Of a stretch of 64,000 bases of DNA, positions 10,291 to 21,175 are shown one piece after another. This stretch comes from Candidatus Poseidoniaceae archaeon (GTDB taxonomy: Archaea > Thermoplasmatota > Poseidoniia > Poseidoniales > Poseidoniaceae), in contig JASLKG010000006.1 of assembly GCA_030747695.1 (NCBI GenBank), positions 1 through 64,000 on the forward strand. Direction: 5' to 3'. A program made the position numbers and the translations under genes. The notes under the pieces were generated by a model that had not been told where the DNA came from, did not search any database, and worked only from the letters and a program-made list of their open reading frames with translations. Numbering within the stretch: position 1 is the first letter of the stretch; each line of letters opens with the position of its first letter.

Positions 10291-13200
10291 TTAGTTGCCT
10301 CCAGTCATGTCCAAGCTGTTCTTCCAAACAGAGGCCATCTCCTCTGTATTTGCTTCAATTATTAGTTCATCCCCATCCCATATGAGTAAGTTGTCGCCAT
10401 CTGTAGTTTCTCCCATATATGTTAGGTTGTGGCCTTTCATCATAGCAAGGAATCTTTCACGGTTTTCTTGTTTAACGCCGACAATAATTCGTCCTAACGA
10501 TTCTCCCCATAGTCTTCCCCACAAATCGGCATTTCCGGGCCCATCGATATCTATTTCTGCGCCGCATCTACCCCCGATGCACATTTCTGCAATCGCAATG
10601 GCAACTCCTCCTTCGCTACAATCGTGGGCAGTTCTAATAAGGCCATTTTGTATTGCTTTGGTTAGAGATTTATAGGATGCTAAATTTATTTCAGGATAAG
10701 GAAGTTGTGGGACTGTTCCTCCTATTCCATTAGCTTCGTTCGATTCTTTAAGCATGAATGAAATTTCGCTAGCACCTAATTCTTGTTTAGATTCGCCAAG
10801 GAGATAAATACTCTCCCCTGGTTTGAGGTCGGAGGTTGTGGTGTATCGTACGTCTGGGTGGTTTCCAAATAAAGAAAAGAGAAGTGTTGGAGGAATTGAA
10901 ATTTTATTTTCTCCCGTGCCATAATCGTTTTTCATTGAGTCTTTGCCTGAAATACAAGGAACGAAATATGCTCTACAAATCCGTTCTAATTCTCGGTTAG
11001 CTCGGACTAATTGTGCCAATTTGAATTTGCCATCGGGTGTTTTTGCACTTTCAATAGGATCTGGCCAGCAAAAGTTGTCTAATCCTGCGATTTTAGATAA
11101 GTCTGCTCCCGCGCATACTGCGTTCCTCATCGCCTCATCTACTGCTGCGGCAGCCATTGCTCCAGCATCGATATCACTGTAACGCGGAGATATTCCATTT
11201 GAGACTACAAGACCGCGTGTAGAGCCGTGAATTGGGGCTAGTACTCCTGCGTCACCAGGGCCATCATTTTCAATCCCGACAAAGGGTTTAACTGCTGTTT
11301 GTGCAATTACTTCGTGATCATATTGTCTGACCCATGTTTCCTTTGAAGCAATGTTTGGCCGTGATAGCATTCGCATTAATAGGTCGGTATGTGAGGCGTT
11401 TGAGTGTGGTATAAATTCTTCATGTGTTGGTTTTTTCCACTCACTTTCTAGCCTGAGTTGAGGGACGCCGTCATGAAGGAATTCAATAGGTAATAATGCA
11501 ACAGTGTCATCATCATGAGTAACATGAAAAAGACCCGTATTAGTAAAATCTGCAACCCAAGTCGCTTCAACTTCGTGAAGTTTTGCTAATGCTTCGAATT
11601 TAGTTACGTCTGATTCTTTTACTGCAACCGTCATTCTCTCTTGAGATTCTGAAACTAAAATTTCCCAAGAAGAAAGTCCGGCTTGCTTTAGTGGGACTTT
11701 TCCAAGATCTATTTTGCACCCATTTGTGTATTCTGCCATTTCGCCAATACTTGATGAAAGGCCTCCTGCTCCATTATCTGTAATACATGTGATTAATCCT
11801 ATATCTCTTGCTTCAAGGATCATATCAATCATTTTCTTTTGGGTAATTGGGTCCCCTATTTGCACTGCACTAGAGGGGGATTCTTCTGTTAGTTCAAGTG
11901 ATGAAAAGGTTGCTCCATGGATTCCATCATAGCCCACGCGCCCACCTACCATATACACCCTGTCTCCCGGCTGTGGGTTTTTTTCGTGTGATTCTCGCCC
12001 GTCGGAAAGTTGTCTTGGCATTATACCTATTGTACCACAATAAACAAGTGGTTTTCCAATATAACGGTCATCGAAAACAATTGCTCCGTTAACTGTGGGG
12101 ATTCCGCTTTCATTCCCCCCTACTCTTACTCCAGCATGAACGCCGCGAAGAACTCGTGAAGGGTGAAATAAATTGTCAGGTAAATCTCCTTTCCAAGTTG
12201 GTGGTCCAAAACAAAATACATCTGTATTTGCAATTGGTCTAGCACCTAAACCTGTACCTAATATGTCTCTATTAACTCCAACTATTCCTGTCATTGCTCC
12301 ACCATATGGGTCTAATGCGCTTGGTGAATTGTGTGTCTCTGCTTTCATGCACACTGACCAATTTTCATCCCATGCGATTACTCCAGAATTATCATGAAAT
12401 ACAGAAAGAAGCCAATCGACTTCTTTTTTCATATCAAGTGTTGGAGTCATTATGTGTGTTTTAAAAAGTGAATCTATCTCTGAATTTTCACCTGTCTCTT
12501 TGTCTATATGATTAATGTGTGCCGCGAATATTTTGTGTTTACAATGTTCAGACCAAGTTTGTGCTAGACATTCTAGCTCAACATCAGTAGGGGCGTTTTG
12601 GGGTAAACCCACGGCTTCGCGGGATTTTCTAACATCTAAATTCCTATAATGAGATTGGATTGTTTGCATTTCTTCTAAGTTTAGAGCCAATAATCCTTCA
12701 TCTGATATCTTTAGTAATTCGTCATCCGATACTTCTAGATTTATTGTTGCTGGTTTTGCATAAGAACTAGGTTCTACGGGAGTATATTCTATTTTGGGAG
12801 GGGGTTGTCCTTTTGATGAAATTAAAGCTCTTTCAATCAATCCATTGTGTAGTTGTTTTGAAAGCCAATCTCCTTCAATATTAGAAGGTAGGCCTGTGAA
12901 GCCATAAGTGATGTATGTTGAAATATTGGCTTCGGGTCCTGCGTCTGGGAAAATTGTTCTAAACCCATCTAGTGCTGCTTTACCTGGATTATCGGTAACG
13001 CCTGGTTTAAATCCAATTGTAACAACCATATCTAAGGGATCGGGAAATAAGTTAATGTCATCCAAATGGAGCTTGTTTGTTGTGCTTTCTTCGATTATTG
13101 GATCTGCGAAAACATCGTCTGCTCTCTGGGCTATTTTTTCTGCATCTATTTCACTGAAAATCAAAAACCCCACTATAGAGCGTACGTTACCTATTTTAAT

Positions 13201-13305
13201 TCCGTGATCAGCCAAAAGTTGTCTTTTTACAGAGTCGCCTCGAACGTCCCTCATCCCCTCGCCACGCTTGGGTGTTGTCTCTATTCTGACGACGTTGGTA
13301 GACAT
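10291..13305 (-). CDS. purL: Phosphoribosylformylglycinamidine synthase large subunit with N-terminal PurS-like region(s)
   Basis: SEHCKHK, KAETHNSPSALDPYGGA, GNESGIPTV, ISGKDSMKND; N-terminal ~170 aa PurS-like. Confidence 0.92.
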   Translation of the reverse strand: MSTNVVRIETTPKRGEGMRDVRGDSVKRQLLADHGIKIGNVRSIVGFLIFSEIDAEKIAQRADDVFADPIIEESTTNKLHLDDINLFPDPLDMVVTIGFKPGVTDNPGKAALDGFRTIFPDAGPEANISTYITYGFTGLPSNIEGDWLSKQLHNGLIERALISSKGQPPPKIEYTPVEPSSYAKPATINLEVSDDELLKISDEGLLALNLEEMQTIQSHYRNLDVRKSREAVGLPQNAPTDVELECLAQTWSEHCKHKIFAAHINHIDKETGENSEIDSLFKTHIMTPTLDMKKEVDWLLSVFHDNSGVIAWDENWSVCMKAETHNSPSALDPYGGAMTGIVGVNRDILGTGLGARPIANTDVFCFGPPTWKGDLPDNLFHPSRVLRGVHAGVRVGGNESGIPTVNGAIVFDDRYIGKPLVYCGTIGIMPRQLSDGRESHEKNPQPGDRVYMVGGRVGYDGIHGATFSSLELTEESPSSAVQIGDPITQKKMIDMILEARDIGLITCITDNGAGGLSSSIGEMAEYTNGCKIDLGKVPLKQAGLSSWEILVSESQERMTVAVKESDVTKFEALAKLHEVEATWVADFTNTGLFHVTHDDDTVALLPIEFLHDGVPQLRLESEWKKPTHEEFIPHSNASHTDLLMRMLSRPNIASKETWVRQYDHEVIAQTAVKPFVGIENDGPGDAGVLAPIHGSTRGLVVSNGISPRYSDIDAGAMAAAAVDEAMRNAVCAGADLSKIAGLDNFCWPDPIESAKTPDGKFKLAQLVRANRELERICRAYFVPCISGKDSMKNDYGTGENKISIPPTLLFSLFGNHPDVRYTTTSDLKPGESIYLLGESKQELGASEISFMLKESNEANGIGGTVPQLPYPEINLASYKSLTKAIQNGLIRTAHDCSEGGVAIAIAEMCIGGRCGAEIDIDGPGNADLWGRLWGESLGRIIVGVKQENRERFLAMMKGHNLTYMGETTDGDNLLIWDGDELIIEANTEEMASVWKNSLDMTGGN

Positions 13306-13314
13306 TTGACCCGC

Positions 13315-13333
13315 CTGCCCCCTATGGGGGCAG
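13315..13333 (-). promoter_or_regulatory. Perfect 8-bp hairpin in the purL 5' leader
   Basis: CTGCCCCC-TAT-GGGGGCAG, 9 nt upstream of the purL ATG (13305). Confidence 0.55.
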
Positions 13334-13387
13334 ACCGGCGGCAGCGACTACCGTCCATGAATACTACGCTTCTAAAATAATGATTTT

Positions 13388-16303
13388 TTAATCAAAAAGT
13401 GCATCTTTCAAAAACTGTCCAGTAAAACTTTCATTGATTTGGCTAATTTCCTCAGGGGTTCCTTCTGCAATTAATTCACCACCTCTATCGCCGCCTTCTG
13501 GGCCTAGATCTATTACCCAATCTGCAGATTTTATTACATCGAGGTGGTGTTCGATTACAATAATTGTATGGCCTGTGGTTCTCAATCTAAGAAGTACATC
13601 TATCAATTGTTGAACGTCAGAAAATGAAAGGCCGGTTGTTGGTTCATCAAGAATGTACATCGTATGTTTATGAGGAGGTCTGCGTAATTCGCTAGCAAGT
13701 TTTACTCGTTGTGCCTCGCCACCAGAAAGTGTAGTAGCTGGTTGGCCCAATCGGATATATCCTAAACCCACATCATTAATTGTTGAAAGTGTACGGTGTA
13801 ATTTCCGATGATTTGAAAAAAAGTCTACTGCTTCCGATACCGGCATCTCCAATATATCGTGGATATTTTTCCCCTTCCATGTTACTTCAAGTGTTTCCCT
13901 TGTGTATCTTTTACCGTGACATATATCACAAGTAATCCAAACATCTGGTAAAAAGTTCATCTCTAATTTGATTGAGCCTCCGCCTCTGCATGCTTCACAG
14001 CGCCCTCCTTTGATATTAAATGAAAAATGACCGGGAGTGTATCCTCTCTCTTTGGATAAATTGGTTTCTGAAAATAATTTACGGATTTCATCAAAGGCTT
14101 TAGTATATGTTGCAGGATTTGATCTTGGTGTTCTTCCGATTGGAGATTGGTCGATAACGATCACTTTGTCTACCTTTTCAATTCCTTGGATTTCTTCATA
14201 TGCTCCTTGTTGTGAGTCGTTTCCTGTGAGGTGTCTTTGTAAAGCGGGCGCTAGAATACTAGAAACGAGGGATGATTTTCCTGATCCCGACACTCCCGTT
14301 ACTGCTGTAAGGCACCCTAATGGGAAATTTATGTTGAGGTTTTTTAGGTTGTTTTGTTTGGCTCCCATAACTTTGATGTGCCCTTTTGTTGCAATTGTTC
14401 TATTTTCTGGGACTGGGATTTTTTGTTTGCCTGAAAGATAGGCTCCTGTTATCGATTTTTTTGTTTTCATTGCTATTTTTGGTGGCCCATTTGCAATTAT
14501 TTGTCCCCCTTCTAGGCCAGCTCCGGGTCCCAAATCACAAAGCCAATCTGCTTGTCGTAAAGTTTCTTCATCGTGTTCAACTACAAGTAATGTATTGCCT
14601 AAATCTGATAGTTCCCTAAGTGTGCTTAATAATCGCGCATTGTCTCTCTGATGAAGCCCAATTGATGGTTCGTCTAAAACATACATAACTCCGGTTAATC
14701 GGCTGCCAATTTGTGTCGCTAATCGGATCCTTTGGCTTTCTCCGCCAGACAAGGTGTTTGCTCTTCGATCTAAAGTTAAATAATCCAATCCAACGTCATT
14801 CAAAAACGCAAGTCTTCCTTCGATTTCTTTAAGGATTTCTCGCCCTATGAATAGACTTCTCTCATCGAGTTTTTCTGCAAGATTTCCTTTACCACTCATT
14901 GAATTCATTATTTTTAATGCATCGTGTACACTTGCGGCGCCTATTTCGGGAAGTCGTTTTCCCCCAACAGTAACTTGGCGTGCTGCAGCATTCAGTTTTT
15001 CACCATTACATTCTGAGCAATCTTCGTCATTCATACATGAAATAAGTCGGCTTCGTGTTCTTTCTGATGTTGTATCTGTGTAGGTTTTTTGTAATCTAGC
15101 ATAAACTCCTTCCCAGGGTTTACTATATTTGTACTGAGAGCCTGTTTCTGAGATAAATTCAAAATGTATTATTGTAGAGCCTGAGCCATTCATTAGGATA
15201 TCTTTAGCTTCATCATCTAATTCAAAGAAGGGTACATCTGTGGGAATATTGTAATGTTTTGCGGTTTGTTCCATTAATTTACGATACCAATGTGGAGACA
15301 TAGATCGCCGCCAAGGTAGTATACACCCTTCTGATATTGTCGCTTTGCGATTTACTAACAGCTCCATGCTAAATCTGCGTTGTACCCCCAATCCTTGGCA
15401 AGAGGAGCATGCCCCTAGTGGTGAATTGAATGAAAAGACTCTTGGGCTCATTTCGGGCATGAATGCTCCGTGTTGCGGGCATGCAAATTCCTCCGACCAA
15501 ACCATTATTTGTCCGGTTTTTGTTTGTGTAGATTTTGTTCCTTCACTAAATTCAAAATTTTTCAATGGTTTTTTTATACTCTCAATAGCAACAGTTCCGC
15601 CCCCGATTTGTAGGGCTGACTCTACTCCTTCTGTTAATCTCTGGCGGCGTTCTTTAGTACAATTAAACCGATCTATTCTAACATCTATATCATGTCGTAA
15701 ATTTTTGTCAAGGTTGTGGTCTTTTTCGAAGGATTCTTCTCTGCCATTTATTCGCCCTTCTGTCCATCCCTGTTCGACTAAATTGCGGAATAAATCTGCA
15801 TGTGTACCTTTTTTATTACGGATTGCTGGACTCCATATTGCAATACCGTGTCCTTCCATATTCCACACAATGTCATCTACAATTTCTTGTATTGTTCGTC
15901 GGGCTACTTCAACTCCGCATGTTGGACAATGTGGCTTTCCTATTCTAGCCCACATTAAACGTAAATAATCCATTATTTCTGTTACTGTTGCTACTGTTGA
16001 TCTGGGATTGTGACTTCCTTGTTTTTGGTCTATCGATATAGCAGGAGATAGTCCTTCAATCCCATCACAATCTGCTTTTTTCATTTGTCCAATGAATTGT
16101 CGGGCGTATGAAGAAAGGCTCTCAACATATCTCCTTTGGCCCTCTGCATATAATGTATCAAAGGCTAAAGACGATTTTCCTGAGCCTGATACACCAGATA
16201 TTACAACAAATTTACCCCGGGGTAATTTTACATCGATGTTTTGTAAATTGTGGGTTCGAGCACCTCGAACTTCAATCCACCCGGCATCTCCTGGTTTGCC
16301 CAT
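13388..16303 (-). CDS. uvrA: Excinuclease ABC subunit A
   Basis: [34 protein letters not shown], two ABC signatures, zinc-finger cysteines. Confidence 0.97.
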   Translation of the reverse strand: MGKPGDAGWIEVRGARTHNLQNIDVKLPRGKFVVISGVSGSGKSSLAFDTLYAEGQRRYVESLSSYARQFIGQMKKADCDGIEGLSPAISIDQKQGSHNPRSTVATVTEIMDYLRLMWARIGKPHCPTCGVEVARRTIQEIVDDIVWNMEGHGIAIWSPAIRNKKGTHADLFRNLVEQGWTEGRINGREESFEKDHNLDKNLRHDIDVRIDRFNCTKERRQRLTEGVESALQIGGGTVAIESIKKPLKNFEFSEGTKSTQTKTGQIMVWSEEFACPQHGAFMPEMSPRVFSFNSPLGACSSCQGLGVQRRFSMELLVNRKATISEGCILPWRRSMSPHWYRKLMEQTAKHYNIPTDVPFFELDDEAKDILMNGSGSTIIHFEFISETGSQYKYSKPWEGVYARLQKTYTDTTSERTRSRLISCMNDEDCSECNGEKLNAAARQVTVGGKRLPEIGAASVHDALKIMNSMSGKGNLAEKLDERSLFIGREILKEIEGRLAFLNDVGLDYLTLDRRANTLSGGESQRIRLATQIGSRLTGVMYVLDEPSIGLHQRDNARLLSTLRELSDLGNTLLVVEHDEETLRQADWLCDLGPGAGLEGGQIIANGPPKIAMKTKKSITGAYLSGKQKIPVPENRTIATKGHIKVMGAKQNNLKNLNINFPLGCLTAVTGVSGSGKSSLVSSILAPALQRHLTGNDSQQGAYEEIQGIEKVDKVIVIDQSPIGRTPRSNPATYTKAFDEIRKLFSETNLSKERGYTPGHFSFNIKGGRCEACRGGGSIKLEMNFLPDVWITCDICHGKRYTRETLEVTWKGKNIHDILEMPVSEAVDFFSNHRKLHRTLSTINDVGLGYIRLGQPATTLSGGEAQRVKLASELRRPPHKHTMYILDEPTTGLSFSDVQQLIDVLLRLRTTGHTIIVIEHHLDVIKSADWVIDLGPEGGDRGGELIAEGTPEEISQINESFTGQFLKDALFD

Positions 16304-16345
16304 TATTTGTCAGGGGTTAGTCAAGGGTTTTTGAGACCTTGCTTC

Positions 16346-17215
16346 TTATTCTGGCCCAAAGGGGATTGGTGCTTCAAATCTAACTGGGTCATCTGTCCTA
16401 GGATGAAGTAATTCGAGTGATGTTGCGTGTAATGCGATTCTACCAATTGGATTGCCGGTTGCTCCGTGTTGGTTGTCTCCTACTACCGGGTTGCCGATGT
16501 TGCTTAAACCGACTCTTATTTGGTGGCGCCTTCCTGTTTCTATTGTTAGTATTAGTAAACTTGCTATTTCGTCACTATCAACTAAACTCCAATGAGTTAT
16601 TGCTTCCTTAGCTTTAGGGTTTCTTTTGTTTACTGCTTTGACTTTTAAGAACTTGTCTTCTAATAACCATTCGTGTATTGTTCCTTTTTCCTTAGTGGGT
16701 TTTCCTTCAACTAAAGCATGGTAATTTCGATGTATAGATCTGTTTGCAAATTGTTCTTGTAAGTATTTTTTATTGTTTTTATTTTTAGCAAAAAGCATTA
16801 CACCAGATGTTTCCCTATCTAGCCTATGAACAATAAATGCCCATGCTTTTTTTGTGTTGTTTTGTAAGTAATTATTAACTCGTGAGTGTAATGTATCTGG
16901 TTCCATTTTATCCGTTGCGATGGATAACAATCCTGCTTGTTTGTTTACAACGATGATGTCTTCATCTTCAAAAAGAATTTTAATCCTAGAATGAGGGGTT
17001 TTCTGTGATTTTTTGATTGGTTTATCTACAACTTCTTTTTTATTTAATATTGATATTTTACTACCTTTTTTAACAATATATTTTGCTTTATGTATTATCT
17101 TTTTATCAACTAATATGCGGCCCTCTGTAAGCATTTTTCGCAATTTATTACGTTTGGAGTTTGGGAAATGGGAAGCGAGTGCTTCAATTAATTCCATATC
17201 TTCCTTAAATTGCAT
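16346..17215 (-). CDS. RluA-family pseudouridine synthase with S4-like N-terminus
   Basis: HRLDRETSGVMLFAK catalytic motif; GRRHQIRVGLSNIGNPVVGD; N-terminal RNKLRKMLTEGRILVDKKII. Confidence 0.88.
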   Translation of the reverse strand: MQFKEDMELIEALASHFPNSKRNKLRKMLTEGRILVDKKIIHKAKYIVKKGSKISILNKKEVVDKPIKKSQKTPHSRIKILFEDEDIIVVNKQAGLLSIATDKMEPDTLHSRVNNYLQNNTKKAWAFIVHRLDRETSGVMLFAKNKNNKKYLQEQFANRSIHRNYHALVEGKPTKEKGTIHEWLLEDKFLKVKAVNKRNPKAKEAITHWSLVDSDEIASLLILTIETGRRHQIRVGLSNIGNPVVGDNQHGATGNPIGRIALHATSLELLHPRTDDPVRFEAPIPFGPE

Positions 17216-17224
17216 AAATAGCCC

Positions 17225-18430
17225 TCACAAAATTATTACTTCAACTATTTCGCCAATATTGTATTTTTTATTCGGTTTTAATACTACTAAACCCTCACTA
17301 AAACTCATACTTGTTATATTTCCAGAACCCTGGTGAATTTTTTGGTGTGCGAATAATTCTCCTTCTTCGATTATTAATGAAACCCTACGTAGGGTCAAGC
17401 AATCCTTTGAATTTTTTACATTAGTAGCTAATTTCGCAACTGTTCTAAATTCAGTTGGTTCTGTTGATGATGTTGTATTTCTAATCCATGGGGCCACTAG
17501 CATCCTAAATACAATATGTGAACTTACTGGATTTCCAGGGAGTCCGAAAATGGGGGTTTTTTCCCATGTGCCAAAAAGCGGTGGGGAGCCGGGGCGGAGT
17601 TTTATTCTCCAAAAAGAGAGGTTTCCTTCTTCTTCCATTATTTTGCGTACCAGATCCCATTCTCCCATTGAAACACCCCCGCTTGTTAATATTAAATCAC
17701 ACTCTGTTGATGCTTTATTCAGTATTTTACGTAAGTCTTCAATGGTGTCTCCGACAATATTCATTCTCACAGGATTATGTCCTAGCCATTTAACAAGTCC
17801 AGCCAAACCAAAGGAATTTGATTCGTAGATTTCTCCGCGTTTTAGTTTTTCACCAGGGCTTTTTAGTTCGTTTCCTGTTGAAATTATTGCAATATTTAAT
17901 TTTCTTATTACTGGTATTGTTGAATAACCCATGGTTGCACATAAGCTGATTTTAGAAGGAGTTAGATAGGTTCCTAATTTTAATGCTACATCGCCCTTTT
18001 TCAGGTTTTCACCCTTTCTTCTAATGAAATGTTTCATCCCTTCCTGGGATAGTGTTACTAGATTTTTTTTAGTAGTGGTTAATTCAACTTGTAAAATTGA
18101 GTCTGCGCCTTTTGGTATAGGCGCTCCCGTCATTATTCTAACTGCTTGGCCCGATTTTACTGTAATGTTGTCTTCTTGGCCTGTTGCTTGTATTGTGCCT
18201 ATTATTTTCAATGTGGATGGGGGGGATGTTGTATCATAATACTTCATTGCAAAACCGTCCATTGCTGAATTGTCAAATGGGGGGTCGTTTACTTTTGATG
18301 TTAGATCTTTACCTAATATTCTCCCATAGGCTTTGTCCAATGTAATTTCTTCATAGGATTGTTTTATTTTAATTTGTGTCGAAATACGAATTGCTTCTTC
18401 AAGTGTGATGAAGGTGGGTATATCCGACAT
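17225..18430 (-). CDS. moeA: Molybdopterin molybdenumtransferase MoeA
   Basis: PPFDNSAMDGFA, RIMTGAPIPKGADSI, SGGVSMGEWD, GLPGNPVS. Confidence 0.93.
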   Translation of the reverse strand: MSDIPTFITLEEAIRISTQIKIKQSYEEITLDKAYGRILGKDLTSKVNDPPFDNSAMDGFAMKYYDTTSPPSTLKIIGTIQATGQEDNITVKSGQAVRIMTGAPIPKGADSILQVELTTTKKNLVTLSQEGMKHFIRRKGENLKKGDVALKLGTYLTPSKISLCATMGYSTIPVIRKLNIAIISTGNELKSPGEKLKRGEIYESNSFGLAGLVKWLGHNPVRMNIVGDTIEDLRKILNKASTECDLILTSGGVSMGEWDLVRKIMEEEGNLSFWRIKLRPGSPPLFGTWEKTPIFGLPGNPVSSHIVFRMLVAPWIRNTTSSTEPTEFRTVAKLATNVKNSKDCLTLRRVSLIIEEGELFAHQKIHQGSGNITSMSFSEGLVVLKPNKKYNIGEIVEVIIL

Positions 18431-18508
18431 AATACTACCAACAAATGATAGGATTTGATTATCTCTATTGTAGGTAACATAATTTTGTAATTAGTTATAG
18501 GGGGTTTT

Positions 18509-19258
18509 GTGGAATTTGTAATTCTGGGTGCGCTTTGTGTTATTGCCATGCTATATTCTAGTGTGGGACATGGTGGTGCTTCTGGTTATCTTGCGATTCT
18601 TTCTTTGACTGTGTATGGATCTATGGATTCCGCATGGTTAAAACAACATGTTTGGTGTTTAAATTTAGTTGTTGCTGCGATTGCGTTTTATTATTATAAT
18701 AAGGCTGGGTTTCACGTTTTCCGTTTGACTTTTCCGTTTATCGTATCAAGTATTCCTTGTGCAATGATTGGGGGTTACTTAGAGATTAATGGTTCGATTT
18801 ATGATGTGTTGTTATCAATAACATTAGTATGGGCTGCATATAGATTATTTTCAATAAAAGAGAATGGTGTTGGGGATGATGTGAATTTACCCTCGTTTAG
18901 TATTGCATTACCCCTGGGGGGTATTATTGGTTTTATTAGTGGAGTTGTGGGCGTGGGTGGTGGAATTTTCCTTTCCCCTATTTTATTATTAAAAAAATGG
19001 GGTAGTGCTAAGATTGTTGCAGCAACTTCTGCTTTGTTTATTTGGGTTAATTCGATGTCTGGTATAGTTGGTGCTGGTTTGTCGGGGCAACTTATTGTTG
19101 AATTTGAAGTTGTTATTCCTTTTGCTTTTTCAGTATTAGTTGGTGGTATAATAGGATCTAGGTATGGTTCTAAAATAGCTTCTCAATTAACAATAAGGCG
19201 TTTATTGGTTGTTGTATTAATAATAGCTGCAGTTAAAAAAATTATTGAAATTATTTAA
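18509..19258 (+). CDS. TauE/SafE-family sulfite exporter-like permease
   Basis: Multi-TM; GHGGASGYLAIL and SGVVGVGGGIFLSPIL motifs. Confidence 0.83.
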   Translation: MEFVILGALCVIAMLYSSVGHGGASGYLAILSLTVYGSMDSAWLKQHVWCLNLVVAAIAFYYYNKAGFHVFRLTFPFIVSSIPCAMIGGYLEINGSIYDVLLSITLVWAAYRLFSIKENGVGDDVNLPSFSIALPLGGIIGFISGVVGVGGGIFLSPILLLKKWGSAKIVAATSALFIWVNSMSGIVGAGLSGQLIVEFEVVIPFAFSVLVGGIIGSRYGSKIASQLTIRRLLVVVLIIAAVKKIIEII

Positions 19259-19548
19259 CCAAACATTTGAGCGTGCTCACAGTGTGGGCATGTTATTGTA
19301 TAGCGTGATTTTTTAGGTTTTGGTACTTGCATTATAGAGCCGCACATTTCGCATTGGTGTTTTATTTTGTCTGGTGCTTTTGGTTTGGCTTGTTCTTCCA
19401 CTGTTCGTCCAACATCTGTAGACCATCCTAATTGATCTGAATATGAATCTGTTTTTTTCATTTTGGAACTTCTTAAAGATAGGCGCAATTTCCTCTTTTT
19501 CCTCTTGCGAGGTTTTCCACCGGGTGCTTTTGCTGCCATGCCAACCAA
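19255..19548 (-). CDS. Small basic zinc-ribbon protein
   Basis: C-terminal CEMCGSIMQVPKPKKSRYTITCPHCEHAQMFG (CxxC...CxxC). Confidence 0.7.
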   Translation of the reverse strand: MVGMAAKAPGGKPRKRKKRKLRLSLRSSKMKKTDSYSDQLGWSTDVGRTVEEQAKPKAPDKIKHQCEMCGSIMQVPKPKKSRYTITCPHCEHAQMFG

Positions 19549-19591
19549 TTATCCCTTAACGTCACTATATTCAATCGCTTCGCTTGTATTG

Positions 19592-20905
19592 TTATTCGAT
19601 ATATTCTGAAATTCCATTTTCTGGCGTATGTACAATATGTCCGTTAGATTCTAAATCTTTAGCTAATTCTGGTCTTGCATTTGTAGAGTCAGAGTGGTAA
19701 ATAACAACTGTTTCTGCTTCACAATCTTTTGCAAAATTAATTATTTCTGAATGACCAGCGTGTGTTGAAAAGGAAAATTGGTTTATTTCTAATTCAATGT
19801 TTTCATTATTACCCCAAATTGGTATCTTTCCTTTATCTAGTAACATCCTTCCCCCAGAACCCTTTGCTTGGTATCCTGTTAGTAATATTGAATTTTTAAT
19901 ATTGTCTCTTAGTCTATTTAGATACCAAATAGATGGTCCGCCATCTAACATTCCTGATGTTGATACTATACAGTCTGCATTTAGCGCTTTTTTTCTATCT
20001 GATTTTGATGATACTTTTTTGCACCATTTCCAGGCTGACTCTAATGCATTTGGATCCCTTAGTGATTCTGGGTGATTTAATTGAAGTTTTGCTATGTGTT
20101 TTCCCATACCATCAACATGTACATCAAAATCAGGTAGGTATTTGTGTAATGTCATTACAAGATCTTGTGTTCTACCGTTTGCAAAAGAAGGAATTAGTGC
20201 TGTCCCTCCTCTTTCGTTTATCTCAATCAATTTTGATATAAATTTTTCAATTGTTTCTTCTTTGGGTGGATGGTCTCTTCCACCATATGTTCCTTCTACG
20301 AATAAAACATCTGTTTTTATTGGTTTAGCTCCTGATGTTAGGGGGGAGTCTCTTGTATCAAAATCTCCTGTAAAAAGCAATTTATGAGTGTCTGTTTCAA
20401 CATTTAACATTGCTGCTCCTGGTATGTGTCCTGCTTTTTTTAGTTGTAAATTCCAATTGTTTTTGTGCCATTTTTCATCGAATTTATGGGTATTCCAATA
20501 TGACATTGCTTCATCAATATCTCTTTTATCCCAAGCTAATGGGTAACCTTCTATTCTTGATACTTTGTAACAATCATTCCACATCATTCTAGATATTTCA
20601 GATGTTAATTCTGTTCCATGTAAATTAGTTCGGTGATTTGCACAAAGCCATGGGGCCATTCCAAGATGATCTATATGAGAATGTGTAATTACTGCATCTT
20701 TTATTGGTGGTGCTTCGTTTGGGTATTTTGGAGGATCTGTAGGAGCTAATCCATAATCTAGTAACATTTTTGTTCCTTTTGAATCTTCAAAAACACATCC
20801 TACATTCCCAACTTCATTACCTCCTCCAAGATAATGATAACGAATTCCTTTTTCTGGAGGGGTGTTAGGATATGTTGTTGTTCGTCCTGGAGAATACAAG
20901 ACCAT
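19592..20905 (-). CDS. Beta-CASP metallo-beta-lactamase family ribonuclease/exonuclease
   Basis: HSHIDHLG, FTGDFDTRDS, FVEGTYGGRDH, STSGMLDGGP, FSTHAGHSE. Confidence 0.85.
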   Translation of the reverse strand: MVLYSPGRTTTYPNTPPEKGIRYHYLGGGNEVGNVGCVFEDSKGTKMLLDYGLAPTDPPKYPNEAPPIKDAVITHSHIDHLGMAPWLCANHRTNLHGTELTSEISRMMWNDCYKVSRIEGYPLAWDKRDIDEAMSYWNTHKFDEKWHKNNWNLQLKKAGHIPGAAMLNVETDTHKLLFTGDFDTRDSPLTSGAKPIKTDVLFVEGTYGGRDHPPKEETIEKFISKLIEINERGGTALIPSFANGRTQDLVMTLHKYLPDFDVHVDGMGKHIAKLQLNHPESLRDPNALESAWKWCKKVSSKSDRKKALNADCIVSTSGMLDGGPSIWYLNRLRDNIKNSILLTGYQAKGSGGRMLLDKGKIPIWGNNENIELEINQFSFSTHAGHSEIINFAKDCEAETVVIYHSDSTNARPELAKDLESNGHIVHTPENGISEYIE

Positions 20906-20943
20906 GTACTTGCGTTAACTCTCTCATCAATGAACATGTCGCA

Positions 20944-20964
20944 CCCCTTTATTTCCATTGGAAG
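20944..20964 (-). repeat. ORB-like element 1
   Basis: CTTCCAATGGAAATAAAGGGG on the minus strand; close to the archaeal ORB core TTCCAGTGGAAACAAAGGGG as I recall it. Confidence 0.7.
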
Positions 20965-21097
20965 TATATTTTCTCTTTTTTGAAATTAATTTTCATTAGA
21001 GATAGTTAAGGACTTGACGCGATACACAACAATGGGGCTTGCTTCGCACATATTCACCTCACATCATTGATTACTTCACACAATAAGATCAAAATAT

Positions 21098-21118
21098 GTT
21101 CTAATGGAAATAGAGGGG
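21098..21118 (+). repeat. ORB-like element 2, inverted relative to element 1
   Basis: GTTCTAATGGAAATAGAGGGG, 18/21 identical to element 1; both preceded by AAAATAT. Confidence 0.7.
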
Positions 21119-21162
21119 TATGGGTTAGGTATATTGAAAATAAGAAAAAAATAAACAATAAA

Positions 21163-21175
21163 ATTTCCATTAGAA
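21163..21175 (-). repeat. Partial (mini) ORB-like core lacking the G-run
   Basis: TTCTAATGGAAAT on the minus strand, identical to the core of element 2. Confidence 0.45.

Noticed and set aside
10002-10675. Plus-strand ORFs at 10002-10385, 10054-10365 and 10295-10675
   Set aside because: Antisense to purQ/purL; overlapping each other; no recognisable features.
15345-15968. 207-aa plus-strand ORF
   Set aside because: Antisense to uvrA, which has clear motifs throughout.
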